Source: Pseudomonas gessardii
GTDB taxonomy: Bacteria; Pseudomonadota; Gammaproteobacteria; Pseudomonadales; Pseudomonadaceae
Length of the DNA stretch: 41,549 nucleotides
NCBI RefSeq assembly: GCF_001983165.1
Contig: NZ_MNPU01000052.1
Location: forward strand, 1-41,549
Direction of reading: 5' to 3'
Made by a program: the position numbers and the translations under genes. The notes under the pieces were generated by a model, which worked only from the letters and a program-made list of their open reading frames with translations, ran no database searches and was not told the origin of the DNA. Of this stretch, positions 7,058 through 16,219 are shown piece after piece; within the stretch, counting starts at the first letter, position 1; every line of letters begins with the position of its first letter.

Positions 7058-7176
7058 CCCTGGACAAAAAGGAGGATTTATTTAATCGAATTTAAGAAAT
7101 TCGCCCCCTCCCCCTCAGATTTCTCCGACAGCGTTTTAGGGTTGCCACTCGGAAGACGCCCCAATAATCTTCGGCA

Positions 7177-7262
7177 GTCGCTGCAAATTCAGCGACCGGG
7201 TTTCGCAGCCCGGTTAAACTCTAGACGCACAGCGTCCCCCACAAGATAGCGGGCGCTTTTTT
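7177..7262 (+). promoter_or_regulatory. Leader hairpins ending in a terminator-like stem and U-tract
   Basis: Three successive hairpins can be drawn: GTCGCTG/CAGCGAC (7177-7183 with 7190-7196), CCGGG/CCCGG (7196-7200 with 7209-7213), and AGCGTCC/GGGCGCT (7231-7237 with 7251-7257, one G-U pair). Six T residues (7257-7262) follow the last. It lies about 145 bases before the next start codon, so it could end array transcription or act as an attenuator. Part of the 350-base gap after the last immunity gene. Confidence 0.55.
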
Positions 7263-7276
7263 ATGCCTGATGTTAT

Positions 7277-7402
7277 GGCGGCTGTGCGCGGGATACCTTC
7301 GGGTATGCCGGGTTCCTAGAGTCCCGGTCTGCGAACCTGCGTACAGCTGCCACCCGGTATCGTTTCGCAGCGATGGGTAGTAGCTCCATAACTCTAGGAG
7401 CT
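7277..7402 (+). ncRNA. Structured 5' leader with sequestered ribosome site
   Basis: A compact fold is visible. P1 is GGCGGCTGT/ACAGCTGCC (7277-7285 with 7343-7351, one mismatch). Inside it are P2 ATACC-TTCG-GGTAT (7293-7306, a UUCG tetraloop) and P3 CCGGG/CCCGG (7308-7312 with 7323-7327), which competes with a P2 extension. P4 is ACCC..ATCG/CGATGGGT (7352-7378). P5 is AGCTCC/GGAGCT (7382-7387 with 7397-7402), which buries the GGAG ribosome site seven bases before ATG 7408. This looks like a cis-regulatory RNA controlling the next gene. I recall similar leaders before related small genes in P. fluorescens but cannot verify it. Confidence 0.5.
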
Positions 7403-7407
7403 TTGCC

Positions 7408-7767
7408 ATGATCAAACACAGTCCCAACCCGCCATTAGACTCAACCTCGCTTCACGCGGCTGCTCACCGAGCGATTGACTACTATCTGAACCCTCCTACT
7501 GAAACAAAGCGGCCGGCTGAAGACCATGGCATCTTCATCGTGCGCAAAGGAATAGATGCAGAGACGTTGTTGATCAACGCTTCGGAGGACCTTGCGTCGG
7601 CTCAAGCACTGGCAACACATTTAGCGTTTGAAATAGACGGCACTGCACGGTGTGTAGCGCTAGGGATATGTCGGATGCTGGAAGGAGTTGAGCTATTGGT
7701 GAACAGCGCCATCGTTCAATGTGGAACGGGGGATGAAAAAGGAAGGCCGATTAACCATCCAGATTAA
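7408..7767 (+). CDS. DUF6124-type (formerly DUF3077) small protein, 119 aa
   Basis: The family is common in Pseudomonas, often in many copies, and of unknown function. Recognised by the pattern HAAAHRAIDYYL at the N-terminus, then IDAETLLINASEDLASAQALA and a helical C-terminal part (GICRMLEGVELLVNSAI). Soluble, no signal peptide. The start is fixed by GGAG 7397-7400. It is preceded by an elaborate leader with an SD-masking hairpin, so translation is probably controlled. It stands alone; the following frame is an unrelated truncated gene. Confidence 0.7.
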   Translation: MIKHSPNPPLDSTSLHAAAHRAIDYYLNPPTETKRPAEDHGIFIVRKGIDAETLLINASEDLASAQALATHLAFEIDGTARCVALGICRMLEGVELLVNSAIVQCGTGDEKGRPINHPD

Positions 7768-7777
7768 TCGGCGATGA

Positions 7778-8032
7778 CCAGTCCGCCATCTCGTCGAGCA
7801 ACTGGCCGAGCGCGGTATGAAGCACCTCTATATCGATGGCGGCCAGACCATCCAGGCATTTCTTGAAGCAGGCCTGCTCAATGAGTTGATCATCACCCGT
7901 ATTCCGATTCTGCTAGGTCAGGGAATTCCGTTGTTCGGTCAAATCGGGCATGAATGTGAGCTTCGCCACATCGCCACCTGTACCTCGGACAATGGCTTTG
8001 TCCAGAGCCGGTATGCCATCAAGCAGCCTTGA
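7778..8032 (+). pseudogene. Truncated dihydrofolate reductase/RibD-C family gene
   Basis: Only the C-terminal ~84 residues of a family of about 180 are present. The recognisable core is HLYIDGGQTIQAFLEAGL, then ELIITRIPILLGQGIPLFG, typical of RibD C-terminal / DHFR-like reductases. The frame is closed upstream by TGA 7775-7777, and the NADPH-binding N-terminus is missing. An internal ATG at 7817 could start a 71-residue fragment that would not be active. Probably cut off by the event that brought in the neighbouring DUF6124 gene. Confidence 0.75.
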
Positions 8033-8055
8033 CTCACCAAACCACCACAAACAAA

Positions 8056-8080
8056 AACGCCCCGTACCAGTCGGGGCGTT
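8056..8080. terminator. Bidirectional intrinsic terminator
   Basis: AACGCCCCG (8056-8064) pairs perfectly with CGGGGCGTT (8072-8080) around a seven-base loop, with A-rich and T-rich flanks on the two sides. It lies between the truncated reductase on the plus strand and cysS on the minus strand and can serve both. Confidence 0.85.
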
Positions 8081-8105
8081 TTATTCAGTTTGAAGCAATC
8101 AGCCG

Positions 8106-9488
<1,383 letters not shown>

Positions 9489-9508
9489 GACGAATCCTTA
9501 AGACTGAA

Positions 9509-11209
9509 TCACTGGCCCCACGAATCACGCAAGGTCACGGTACGGTTGAATACCGGCTGACCAGGTTTCGAGTCCTTGATATCCGCGCAGAAGTAGCCTT
9601 CGCGCTCGAACTGGAAACGGTCTTCCGGCTGTGCGTCGCCCAAAGACGGTTCGGCACGACAACCGGTCAGCACTTGCAGGGAGTCAGGGTTGATGTTGTC
9701 CAGGAAGCTGGCGCTGTCTTCGGCCTTCTCGGGGTTGGCCGAACGGAACAGACGATCGTACAGGCGCACTTCGCACTCGATGCTGGCCGCCGCCGGCACC
9801 CAGTGCACCACGCCTTTGACCTTACGGCCTTCCGGGTTCTTGCCCAGGGTGTCTGGATCGTAGGAGCAACGCAGTTCGACGATGTTGCCCTCGGCGTCCT
9901 TGATCGCTTCATCGGCGCGGATCACGTAGCTGCCGCGCAGGCGCACTTCGCCGTTCGGCTCCAGGCGCTTGTAGCCCTTGGGCGGCGCTTCCATGAAGTC
10001 ATCGCGGTCGATGTAGATTTCACGAGCGAACGGCAGCTTGCGCACGCCCAGCTCTTCTTTCTGTGGATGGCGCGGCAGTTCGAGGTGCTCGACCTGGCCT
10101 TCTGGGTAGTTGGTGATCACGACTTTCAACGGACGCAGCACGCACATGGCGCGCGGTGCGTTCGCGTCGAGGTCCTGGCGGATGCTGAACTCAAGCATGC
10201 CGTAGTCAACCACACCGTCGGAGCGGTTGGTGCCGACCATCTCGCAGAAGTTGCGGATCGAGGCCGGGGTGTAACCGCGACGGCGGAAGCCCGACAGGGT
10301 CGACATGCGTGGGTCATCCCAGCCGAACACGTGCTTTTCATCGACCAGTTGCTTGAGCTTGCGCTTGCTGGTGATGGTGTAGTTCAGGTTCAGGCGGCTG
10401 AACTCGTACTGATGCGGGTGCGCCGGCACCGGCAGGCTGTCGAGGAACCATTCGTACAGCGGGCGATGGCTTTCAAACTCCAGGGTGCAGATGGAGTGGG
10501 TGATGCCTTCGATGGCGTCCGACTGACCGTGGGTGAAATCGTAGTTGGGATAGATGCACCACTTGTCACCGGTCTGGTGGTGATGGGCGTGGCGGATGCG
10601 GTACATGATCGGGTCGCGCAGGTTCATGTTCGGCGAGGCCATGTCGATCTTGGCCCGCAGTACGCGGGCGCCGTCCGGGAACTCGCCGTCGCGCATGCGG
10701 GTGAACCAGTCCAGGTTCTCTTCTACCGAACGCTCGCGGAACGGGCTGTTCTTGCCAGGCTCAGTCAGGCTGCCGCGGTATTCCTTGGCCTGCTCCGGGG
10801 TCAGGTCGTCGACATAGGCCTTGCCGGCCTTGATCAGCTCCACGGCCCAGTCGAACAACTGGTCGAAATACTTGGAGGCATAGCGCACTTCACCGGACCA
10901 TTCAAAGCCCAGCCACTTGATGTCGCTTTCGATGGCGTCGATGTATTCCTGGTCTTCCTTGGCCGGGTTGGTGTCGTCGAAACGCAGGTGCGTGACGCCA
11001 CCGAACTCCTGGGCCAAGCCGAAGTTCACACAAATCGACTTGGCATGGCCGATGTGCAGGTAACCGTTGGGCTCAGGCGGGAAACGGGTGACGATCTGCG
11101 TGTGCTTGCCCGAATCCAGGTCCGCCTGGATGATCGGGCGCAGGAAATTGACCGGGACGGCAGGTCCGGCCTTGGAATTCGAGGTAGGGTCGACAGTGGG
11201 CTTGCTCAT
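9509..11209 (-). CDS. glnS: Glutaminyl-tRNA synthetase
   Basis: Attaches glutamine to tRNA-Gln. Length 566 residues, as in other gammaproteobacteria. The class I signature PPEPNGYLHIGHAK has HIGH at 52-55. The KMSKS-equivalent is TITSKRKLKQLV, and the active-site region carries DDTNPAKEDQEYIDAI. The C-terminal half holds the two beta-barrel anticodon-binding domains (PLKVVITNYPEGQ; RDSWGQ end). The start ATG has a GGATCC-type ribosome region on the minus strand. First gene of a glnS-cysS unit, divergent from ppiB. Confidence 0.98.
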   Translation of the reverse strand: MSKPTVDPTSNSKAGPAVPVNFLRPIIQADLDSGKHTQIVTRFPPEPNGYLHIGHAKSICVNFGLAQEFGGVTHLRFDDTNPAKEDQEYIDAIESDIKWLGFEWSGEVRYASKYFDQLFDWAVELIKAGKAYVDDLTPEQAKEYRGSLTEPGKNSPFRERSVEENLDWFTRMRDGEFPDGARVLRAKIDMASPNMNLRDPIMYRIRHAHHHQTGDKWCIYPNYDFTHGQSDAIEGITHSICTLEFESHRPLYEWFLDSLPVPAHPHQYEFSRLNLNYTITSKRKLKQLVDEKHVFGWDDPRMSTLSGFRRRGYTPASIRNFCEMVGTNRSDGVVDYGMLEFSIRQDLDANAPRAMCVLRPLKVVITNYPEGQVEHLELPRHPQKEELGVRKLPFAREIYIDRDDFMEAPPKGYKRLEPNGEVRLRGSYVIRADEAIKDAEGNIVELRCSYDPDTLGKNPEGRKVKGVVHWVPAAASIECEVRLYDRLFRSANPEKAEDSASFLDNINPDSLQVLTGCRAEPSLGDAQPEDRFQFEREGYFCADIKDSKPGQPVFNRTVTLRDSWGQ

Positions 11210-11363
11210 AGGATCCTTGAACAGACGAAGTACGTGGCCCGAAGTAGGGCCGATAAAACAAAGGGCTTATCATAGCCGAACCTGTCAACCGCCTGACAGA
11301 GCACGACCAAAAACTGCTGCTTTAATTACCCGGGCGGTAAAAAACCACCTCGAAATTCCTGAC

Positions 11364-11418
11364 GGGCACGCTAAACTGCGCGCCTTGGTCGCAGTTTAGC
11401 CAACCCGGTTGGGTGCCC
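11364..11418. promoter_or_regulatory. Three-way-junction inverted repeat upstream of ppiB
   Basis: The outer stem GGGCAC/GTGCCC (11364-11369 with 11413-11418) encloses a perfect 11-bp hairpin GCTAAACTGCG/CGCAGTTTAGC (11370-11380 with 11390-11400) and a small palindrome CCAACCCGGTTGG (11400-11412). It ends about 40 bases before the ppiB start, between the divergent glnS and ppiB genes. It could be a structured 5' UTR or a DNA-level operator. Nothing else is seen in this 250-base gap. Confidence 0.5.
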
Positions 11419-11459
11419 AGGCGTCCGAACCCACGAATTCCCTGAAAAGAGTAATGAAC

Positions 11460-11963
11460 ATGACTCAAGTCAAACTGACCACCAACCACGGTGACATCGT
11501 CATCGAGCTGAACGCCGAGAAAGCGCCGACCACCGTCGCCAACTTCATCGAATACGTTAAAGCCGGCCACTACGAAAACACCGTTTTCCACCGTGTCATC
11601 GGCAACTTCATGATCCAGGGCGGCGGTTTCGAGCCCGGCATGAAAGAAAAGAAAGACAAGCGTCCAAGCATCCAGAACGAAGCGGACAACGGTCTTTCCA
11701 ACGACAAGTACACTGTCGCCATGGCCCGTACCATGGAGCCGCATTCGGCCTCCGCGCAGTTCTTCATCAACGTGGCCGACAACGGTTTCCTGAACCACAG
11801 CGCCAAGACCGTACAGGGTTGGGGTTACGCGGTATTCGGTAAAGTCACCGAAGGCACCGACGTCGTGGACAAGATCAAGGGTGTTTCCACCACCATGAAG
11901 TCCGGCCACCAGGACGTACCCGCAGACGACGTGATCATCGAGAAAGCCGAGATCATTGCGTGA
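11460..11963 (+). CDS. ppiB: Cytoplasmic peptidyl-prolyl cis-trans isomerase B (cyclophilin)
   Basis: Catalyses proline isomerisation during protein folding. Cyclophilin of 167 residues without signal peptide. Family signatures present are ENTVFHRVIGNFMIQGGGF (catalytic Arg in FHRVI), SASAQFFINVADN and GYAVFGKVTEG. ATG 11460 is chosen because the AAGAG at 11447-11451 is eight bases away; ATG 11454 would be too close. The stop overlaps the GTG start of lpxH (GTGA), so the two are translationally coupled. Confidence 0.95.
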   Translation: MTQVKLTTNHGDIVIELNAEKAPTTVANFIEYVKAGHYENTVFHRVIGNFMIQGGGFEPGMKEKKDKRPSIQNEADNGLSNDKYTVAMARTMEPHSASAQFFINVADNGFLNHSAKTVQGWGYAVFGKVTEGTDVVDKIKGVSTTMKSGHQDVPADDVIIEKAEIIA

Positions 11964-12709
11964 TATTGCTGATTTCAGATTTGCATCTGGAAGAGGAGCG
12001 CCCGGACATTACCCGGGCGTTTCTGGATTTACTCCACGGCCGCGCCCGTGGCGCGCAAGCGTTGTACATCCTCGGGGACTTTTTCGAAGCCTGGATTGGC
12101 GACGATGGCATGACCCCGTTCCAGCGTTCGATATGCGCGGCTCTACGTGAGCTGAGCGACAGCGGCACCCAAATATTCCTGATGCACGGCAACCGCGATT
12201 TCCTGATCGGCAAGGCGTTCTGCAAAGCAGCAGGCGCGACCTTGCTCAAGGACCCCAGCGTCGTGCAGATGTATGGCGAGCCCGTGCTGTTGATGCACGG
12301 CGACAGCCTGTGTACCCGCGACCTCGGCTATATGAAGCTGCGACGCATCCTGCGTAACCCCGTCGTGCTGTTTATCCTGCGTCACCTGCCCTTGCGCACC
12401 CGCCATAGACTGGCGCGCAAGCTGCGCAGTGAAAGCCGTGCCCAGACGCGCATGAAGGCCAACGACATTGTCGATGTGACGCCCGAGGAAGTGCCACGGG
12501 TGATGCAGGCCTTCGGCGTACGGACCCTGGTCCACGGCCACACCCACCGCCCGGCCATCCACAAATTGCAGATTGGCGAACAGGCGGCCAAGCGCATCGT
12601 GCTCGGGGATTGGGACAAGCAGGGATGGGCGTTGCAGGTGGATGAGCAAGGGTTTCAACTGGCGGCGTTTGACTTCGTCAATCCGCAGTTAGCGTTGCCT
12701 GGCGCATAA
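11960..12709 (+). CDS. lpxH: UDP-2,3-diacylglucosamine diphosphatase (lipid A biosynthesis)
   Basis: Hydrolyses UDP-2,3-diacylglucosamine to lipid X at the inner membrane surface, the fourth step of lipid A synthesis. Calcineurin-like metallophosphoesterase of 249 residues. Metal-binding motifs are SDLHL (D7, H9), GDFFEAWIGDD (D40), GNRD (N78, R79), MHGD (H113) and GHTHRP near the C-terminus. It uses a GTG start overlapping the ppiB stop. The ppiB-lpxH pair, next to glnS-cysS, is a familiar Pseudomonas order. Confidence 0.95.
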   Translation: MILLISDLHLEEERPDITRAFLDLLHGRARGAQALYILGDFFEAWIGDDGMTPFQRSICAALRELSDSGTQIFLMHGNRDFLIGKAFCKAAGATLLKDPSVVQMYGEPVLLMHGDSLCTRDLGYMKLRRILRNPVVLFILRHLPLRTRHRLARKLRSESRAQTRMKANDIVDVTPEEVPRVMQAFGVRTLVHGHTHRPAIHKLQIGEQAAKRIVLGDWDKQGWALQVDEQGFQLAAFDFVNPQLALPGA

Positions 12710-12726
12710 CCCCAGGCACAACACCG

Positions 12727-12827
12727 ATCAACATGTGGGAGCTGGCTTGCCTGCGATGGCATCACCTCGATGTAACTGATGCACCGAGGTGTCTGCATCG
12801 CAGGCAAGCCAGCTCCCACATGTTGAT
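12727..12827. repeat. Long REP-type palindrome between convergent genes
   Basis: Arms ATCAACATGTGGGAGCTGGC... and ...GCCAGCTCCCACATGTTGAT are perfectly complementary over about 32 bp (12727-12758 with 12796-12827). A further inner pair is CACCTCG/CGAGGTG. The GTGGGAGCTGGCTTGCCTGCGAT core is a typical P. fluorescens REP sequence. It separates lpxH from the convergent efflux operon and can terminate both. Confidence 0.85.
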
Positions 12828-12844
12828 TGCATTGCCCTGCAAGA

Positions 12845-14374
12845 TCAGTGACCTGACGCCGCCGGCCCCGCCTTCGCCATAAACGGCGGCCTGGCCAGCC
12901 ACACCAGCAGGATCAAGCCCATGAACATCCACCCCAGCAGCGTGAAGTAATCCACGGTGGACATCATGTACGCCTGGCTGGTGAGGATCTGGTCCAGTTG
13001 CGCATAGGCCTTGTGGCCGGCGCCGCCCAGGGTGTCCAGTGCATCGCGGGTGGCCGAGTCGTACACACTCATGCTCTCGTTCATGTAGGCATGGTGCTGG
13101 TCCGCCCGGCGAATCCAGATCCAGGTGGTCAGCGATGCGGCAAAGCTGCCACCCAGGGTCCGCAGGAAGGTCGCCAGGCCAGCGCCGTCGGCGATCTGGT
13201 GCGGTGGCAGGTCGGACATCAGGATGCTCAAGGTCGGCATGAAGAACAGCGCCACACCGATGCCCATGAACAGCTGCACCATGGCGATGTGCTGGAAGTC
13301 CACTTCATGGGTGAAGCTGGCGCGCATAAAGCAGCTCAGGCCCATCGCCAGGAATGCCAGGCCGGCCAGCAGGCGCAGGTCTAACCTGTGCGCATACTTG
13401 CCGACAAACGGCGACATCAACACCGGCAGGATGCCGATCGGCGCCACCGCCAGCCCGGCCCAGGTGGCGGTGTAGCCCATCTGTGTCTGCAGCCATTGCG
13501 GCAGGATCAGGTTGATCCCGAAGAACCCGGCGTAGCCCAGCACCAGCACAATGGTGCCAATACGGAAGTTGCGGTGGGCAAACAGGCGCAGGTTGACCAC
13601 CGGGTGTTTGTCGGTCATTTCCCAGATCACGAACACCGCCAGGGCGATCACCGAGATAGCTGTACCGATGAGGATGAAATTGGACTCGAACCAGTCCAGG
13701 TCATTGCCCTTGTCGAGGATGATCTGCAAGGCACCGACCCCGACGATCAGGCTTAGCAGCCCGACATAGTCCATCGGCTGGTGGCTGGTGACCACCGGGC
13801 GTTTCTTGAGCTGCGCACGCACCACCATCACCGCAAAAATCCCGATGGGCACGTTGATAAAGAAGATCCACGGCCAGCTGTAGCTGTCGGTAATCCAGCC
13901 GCCGAGGATGGGCCCGGCAATCGGCGCGACCACCGTGACCATCGCCAGCAATGCCAGGGCCATGCCGCGCCTGGCCGGTGGGTACACCGCGATCAGCAGG
14001 GTCTGGGTCATCGGGTACAACGGGCCCGCCACCAGGCCTTGCAGGACCCGGAAGCCGATCAGCTCGGGCATCGAAGTGGAGACACCGCACAGGAACGAGG
14101 CCAGCACAAACAACAGGGTGGCCCATAAAAACAGCTTCACCTCGCCAAAACGCCGGCTCAACCAGCCGGTCAGCGGCAGCGCGATGGCATTGCTTACGGC
14201 AAATGAGGTGATGACCCAAGTGCCCTGCTCCGAACTCACCCCCAGGTTGCCGGAGATGGTCGGCAACGCCACGTTGGCGATGGTGGTGTCGAGCACCTGC
14301 ATAAAGGTCGCCAGGGACAGGCCAATGGTGGCCATCAGCAAGCTGGGCGGCGTGAAGGAAGCGTTATGGCTCAT
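12845..14374 (-). CDS. emrB: EmrB/QacA-type MFS drug:H+ antiporter (DHA2)
   Basis: Inner-membrane pump of 509 residues, with hydrophobic segments matching the 14-helix DHA2 layout. Motifs seen are LDTTIANVALPTI in helix 1 (family motif D1), WVITSFAVSNAIALPLTGWLSRRFG (motif A region), RVLQGLVAGPLYP (motif B) and IAGPILGGWI (motif C, antiporter). Family knowledge: it works with an EmrA adaptor and a TolC-like porin to expel hydrophobic compounds. The ATG overlaps the emrA stop by one base (TGATG), giving translational coupling. Substrate unknown. Confidence 0.92.
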   Translation of the reverse strand: MSHNASFTPPSLLMATIGLSLATFMQVLDTTIANVALPTISGNLGVSSEQGTWVITSFAVSNAIALPLTGWLSRRFGEVKLFLWATLLFVLASFLCGVSTSMPELIGFRVLQGLVAGPLYPMTQTLLIAVYPPARRGMALALLAMVTVVAPIAGPILGGWITDSYSWPWIFFINVPIGIFAVMVVRAQLKKRPVVTSHQPMDYVGLLSLIVGVGALQIILDKGNDLDWFESNFILIGTAISVIALAVFVIWEMTDKHPVVNLRLFAHRNFRIGTIVLVLGYAGFFGINLILPQWLQTQMGYTATWAGLAVAPIGILPVLMSPFVGKYAHRLDLRLLAGLAFLAMGLSCFMRASFTHEVDFQHIAMVQLFMGIGVALFFMPTLSILMSDLPPHQIADGAGLATFLRTLGGSFAASLTTWIWIRRADQHHAYMNESMSVYDSATRDALDTLGGAGHKAYAQLDQILTSQAYMMSTVDYFTLLGWMFMGLILLVWLARPPFMAKAGPAASGH

Positions 14375-15576
14375 CAGCGTTGTGCTGCCTTGGGCGCGGC
14401 CACGCTGTTGTCATGGATCAACCGGGTGATCATCGCGTCGGCCTCGGCCAACTGGCGGTCATACACCGGGGTACTGAACGATGCTTTTTGCGGCGGCTGT
14501 TGCGCCAGCACCGGGCCGCTTTGGTCGTGCAGGTTGACGTTCACCAGGGTCGACAAGCCCACCCGCAACGGGTGCTGGGCCAACTCCTGGGCATTGATAT
14601 GAATACGCACCGGCACCCGTTGCACGATCTTGATCCAGTTACCGGTGGCGTTCTGCGCCGGCAGCAGGGCAAAGGCGCTACCGGTGCCAGCACCGAGGCT
14701 GTCGATGGTGCCGCTGTATTTCACATCGCTGCCATAGAGGTCGGTCTCGATATCCACTGGCTGGCCGATCCGCATATTGCGCAGTTGGGTTTCCTTGAAG
14801 TTGGCATCGATCCACAGTTGGTCCAGGGGAATCACTGCCATCAACGCAGTCCCTGGCTCAACCCGCTGGCCCAGTTGCACAGTGCGCTTGGCCACGTAGC
14901 CGGTGACCGGTGCAATCAGGGTGCTGCGCGCATAGGCCAGGTAGGCCTGGCGCAGTTGCGCGGCAGCGGCCTGCACATCCGGGTGGGACGAAATCACCGT
15001 GTCATCCACCAACGCGGTGGAGGTATTGAGCTGCTGTTGCAGGTTGGCCAGTGAGTTGCTCGCCGCGCTCAGGGCGTCGCGGGCATGGGACAGTTCTTCC
15101 AGGGAAATCGCCCCACCCTGTGCCAGGATTCGGCGGCGGTTGAAGTTGTCCTGGGCGGTTTGCACCTGGGCTTTTTGCGCCAGCACCTGGGCCTTCATGC
15201 CATCCACATTGCTGTACAGGCCGCGCACCTGGCGCACCGTGCGCGCCAGGTTGGCCTGGGCACTTTGCAGGCCGACGGCTGCGTCGTTGGGGTCGAAGTT
15301 GATCAGCACCTGGCCTTCATGGACCAGGTCGCCATCGTCGGCACCAATGCTGACCACGGTGCCGGTGACCAACGGGGTGATTTCCACCACGTTGCCGTTG
15401 ACGTAGGCATCGTCGGTGCTCTCGCTCCAGCGGCCATACAGCGTGTACCAACCCCACACGCCCACGACGCCGAGCACGACGAGCAGCGCCAGGCCCAGCA
15501 ACAGGACTTTGCGTTGGCGCGGGTTGCTGTCGTTGGGTTGGGGTTCAGCGGTGTTGTTTGTTTGGGCAGTCGCCAT
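14374..15576 (-). CDS. emrA: EmrA-type membrane fusion protein (HlyD family)
   Basis: Periplasmic adaptor of 400 residues. One N-terminal membrane anchor (about 24-46, LLLGLALLVVLGVVGVWGW) is followed by the biotinyl-lipoyl signature STDDAYVNGNVVEITPLVTG. Then comes a coiled-coil hairpin (QSAQANLARTVRQV to LQQQLNTS), then RSTLIAPVTGYVAKRTVQLGQ and a beta-barrel domain (DQLWIDANFKETQL). It links the EmrB pump to an outer-membrane channel. Middle gene of the emrR-emrA-emrB operon; emrR ends 15 bases upstream. Confidence 0.93.
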   Translation of the reverse strand: MATAQTNNTAEPQPNDSNPRQRKVLLLGLALLVVLGVVGVWGWYTLYGRWSESTDDAYVNGNVVEITPLVTGTVVSIGADDGDLVHEGQVLINFDPNDAAVGLQSAQANLARTVRQVRGLYSNVDGMKAQVLAQKAQVQTAQDNFNRRRILAQGGAISLEELSHARDALSAASNSLANLQQQLNTSTALVDDTVISSHPDVQAAAAQLRQAYLAYARSTLIAPVTGYVAKRTVQLGQRVEPGTALMAVIPLDQLWIDANFKETQLRNMRIGQPVDIETDLYGSDVKYSGTIDSLGAGTGSAFALLPAQNATGNWIKIVQRVPVRIHINAQELAQHPLRVGLSTLVNVNLHDQSGPVLAQQPPQKASFSTPVYDRQLAEADAMITRLIHDNSVAAPKAAQR

Positions 15577-15591
15577 GACCAGTACCTCGGG

Positions 15592-16068
15592 TTAATCAGT
15601 ACGCCCTACGCGCTGGAGCGTGATGGGATCACCTGCCGCGATAAGGATTTTTTTGAGGATGTGTTCCAGGGTCTGCAACTCGCCGGGCTCCAGCGCGCCG
15701 GCCAGTTGGTTAAGGGCCTGGGCGCCGATGTGCGGCAGCCTGTCCGCCAGGCGTTGGCCGGCGGCAGTGAGCACCAGTTGCACCTGGCGTCGGTCCTGTT
15801 CGGAACGCTTACGCGCCAGCAGGTCTTTTTGCTCCAGGCGGTCGAGCATGCGGGTCATCGAGCCGCTGTCCAGGGACAGGTGGCGGCACAGTTCCGCCGG
15901 GGTGTCGACGCCAAACTGGGCCATGATGATCAACACCTTGAACTGCGCGGCGGTGATGCCGTGGGGTTCCATATGGGTGTCGATGATGCGGTCCTTGAGA
16001 ATCGCGGCGCGGCCCAGCAACAGGCCTAAATGGCAGTTATGAAAGTTTTCCGGGGTGAAGTGTGCCAT
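15592..16068 (-). CDS. emrR: MarR-family regulator of the emrAB operon
   Basis: Winged-helix repressor of 158 residues, first gene of the operon. The DNA-binding part reads HGITAAQFKVLIIMAQFGVDTPAELCRHLSLDSGSMTRMLDRLEQKDLLAR, then RSEQDRRQVQLVLTAAG (wing), as in MprA/EmrR. The family is inactivated by binding phenolic drugs or ionophores. Two palindromes overlap or follow its own promoter, so autorepression of the whole operon is expected. Confidence 0.9.
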   Translation of the reverse strand: MAHFTPENFHNCHLGLLLGRAAILKDRIIDTHMEPHGITAAQFKVLIIMAQFGVDTPAELCRHLSLDSGSMTRMLDRLEQKDLLARKRSEQDRRQVQLVLTAAGQRLADRLPHIGAQALNQLAGALEPGELQTLEHILKKILIAAGDPITLQRVGRTD

Positions 16069-16085
16069 CGAAAGTCACCTTATTA

Positions 16086-16140
16086 CTGCCTAGGCAGCCA
16101 ATATGTGACGAAATATTACTGCTTAGGCAGCGAATGTCAA
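16086..16140 (-). promoter_or_regulatory. emrR promoter with two MarR-type palindromic operators
   Basis: On the minus strand, TTGACA (plus 16135-16140) and TAATAT (plus 16113-16118) are separated by 16 bp. The palindrome CTGCTTAGGCAG (16119-16130) fills the spacer. A second palindrome, CTGCCTAGGCAG (16086-16097), is 33 bp away (three helical turns), between the predicted transcription start and the emrR ATG. Both are flanked by TTA on the left (ttaCTGC..GCAG). Binding of EmrR here would block the polymerase. Confidence 0.75.
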
Positions 16141-16219
16141 ACAAATAGTTAGGTTGCTTGGTAACTGGCCGGCAGTGCCAATAGCGATGTCACCTTTATC
16201 GCGAACTACCTGTAACAAA

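Noticed and set aside
1828..7060. A true integron cassette array
   Set aside because: No integrase, no attI and no canonical attC core sites (GTTRRRY) are seen; the resemblance is only in layout.
6885..7067. Minus-strand frame opposite the end of the last immunity gene
   Set aside because: It is antisense to a conserved duplicated coding sequence and has no independent support.
7277..7351. tRNA-like segment (ggttcctagagtccc)
   Set aside because: No acceptor stem, anticodon loop or CCA can be folded; the stems fit a leader junction better.
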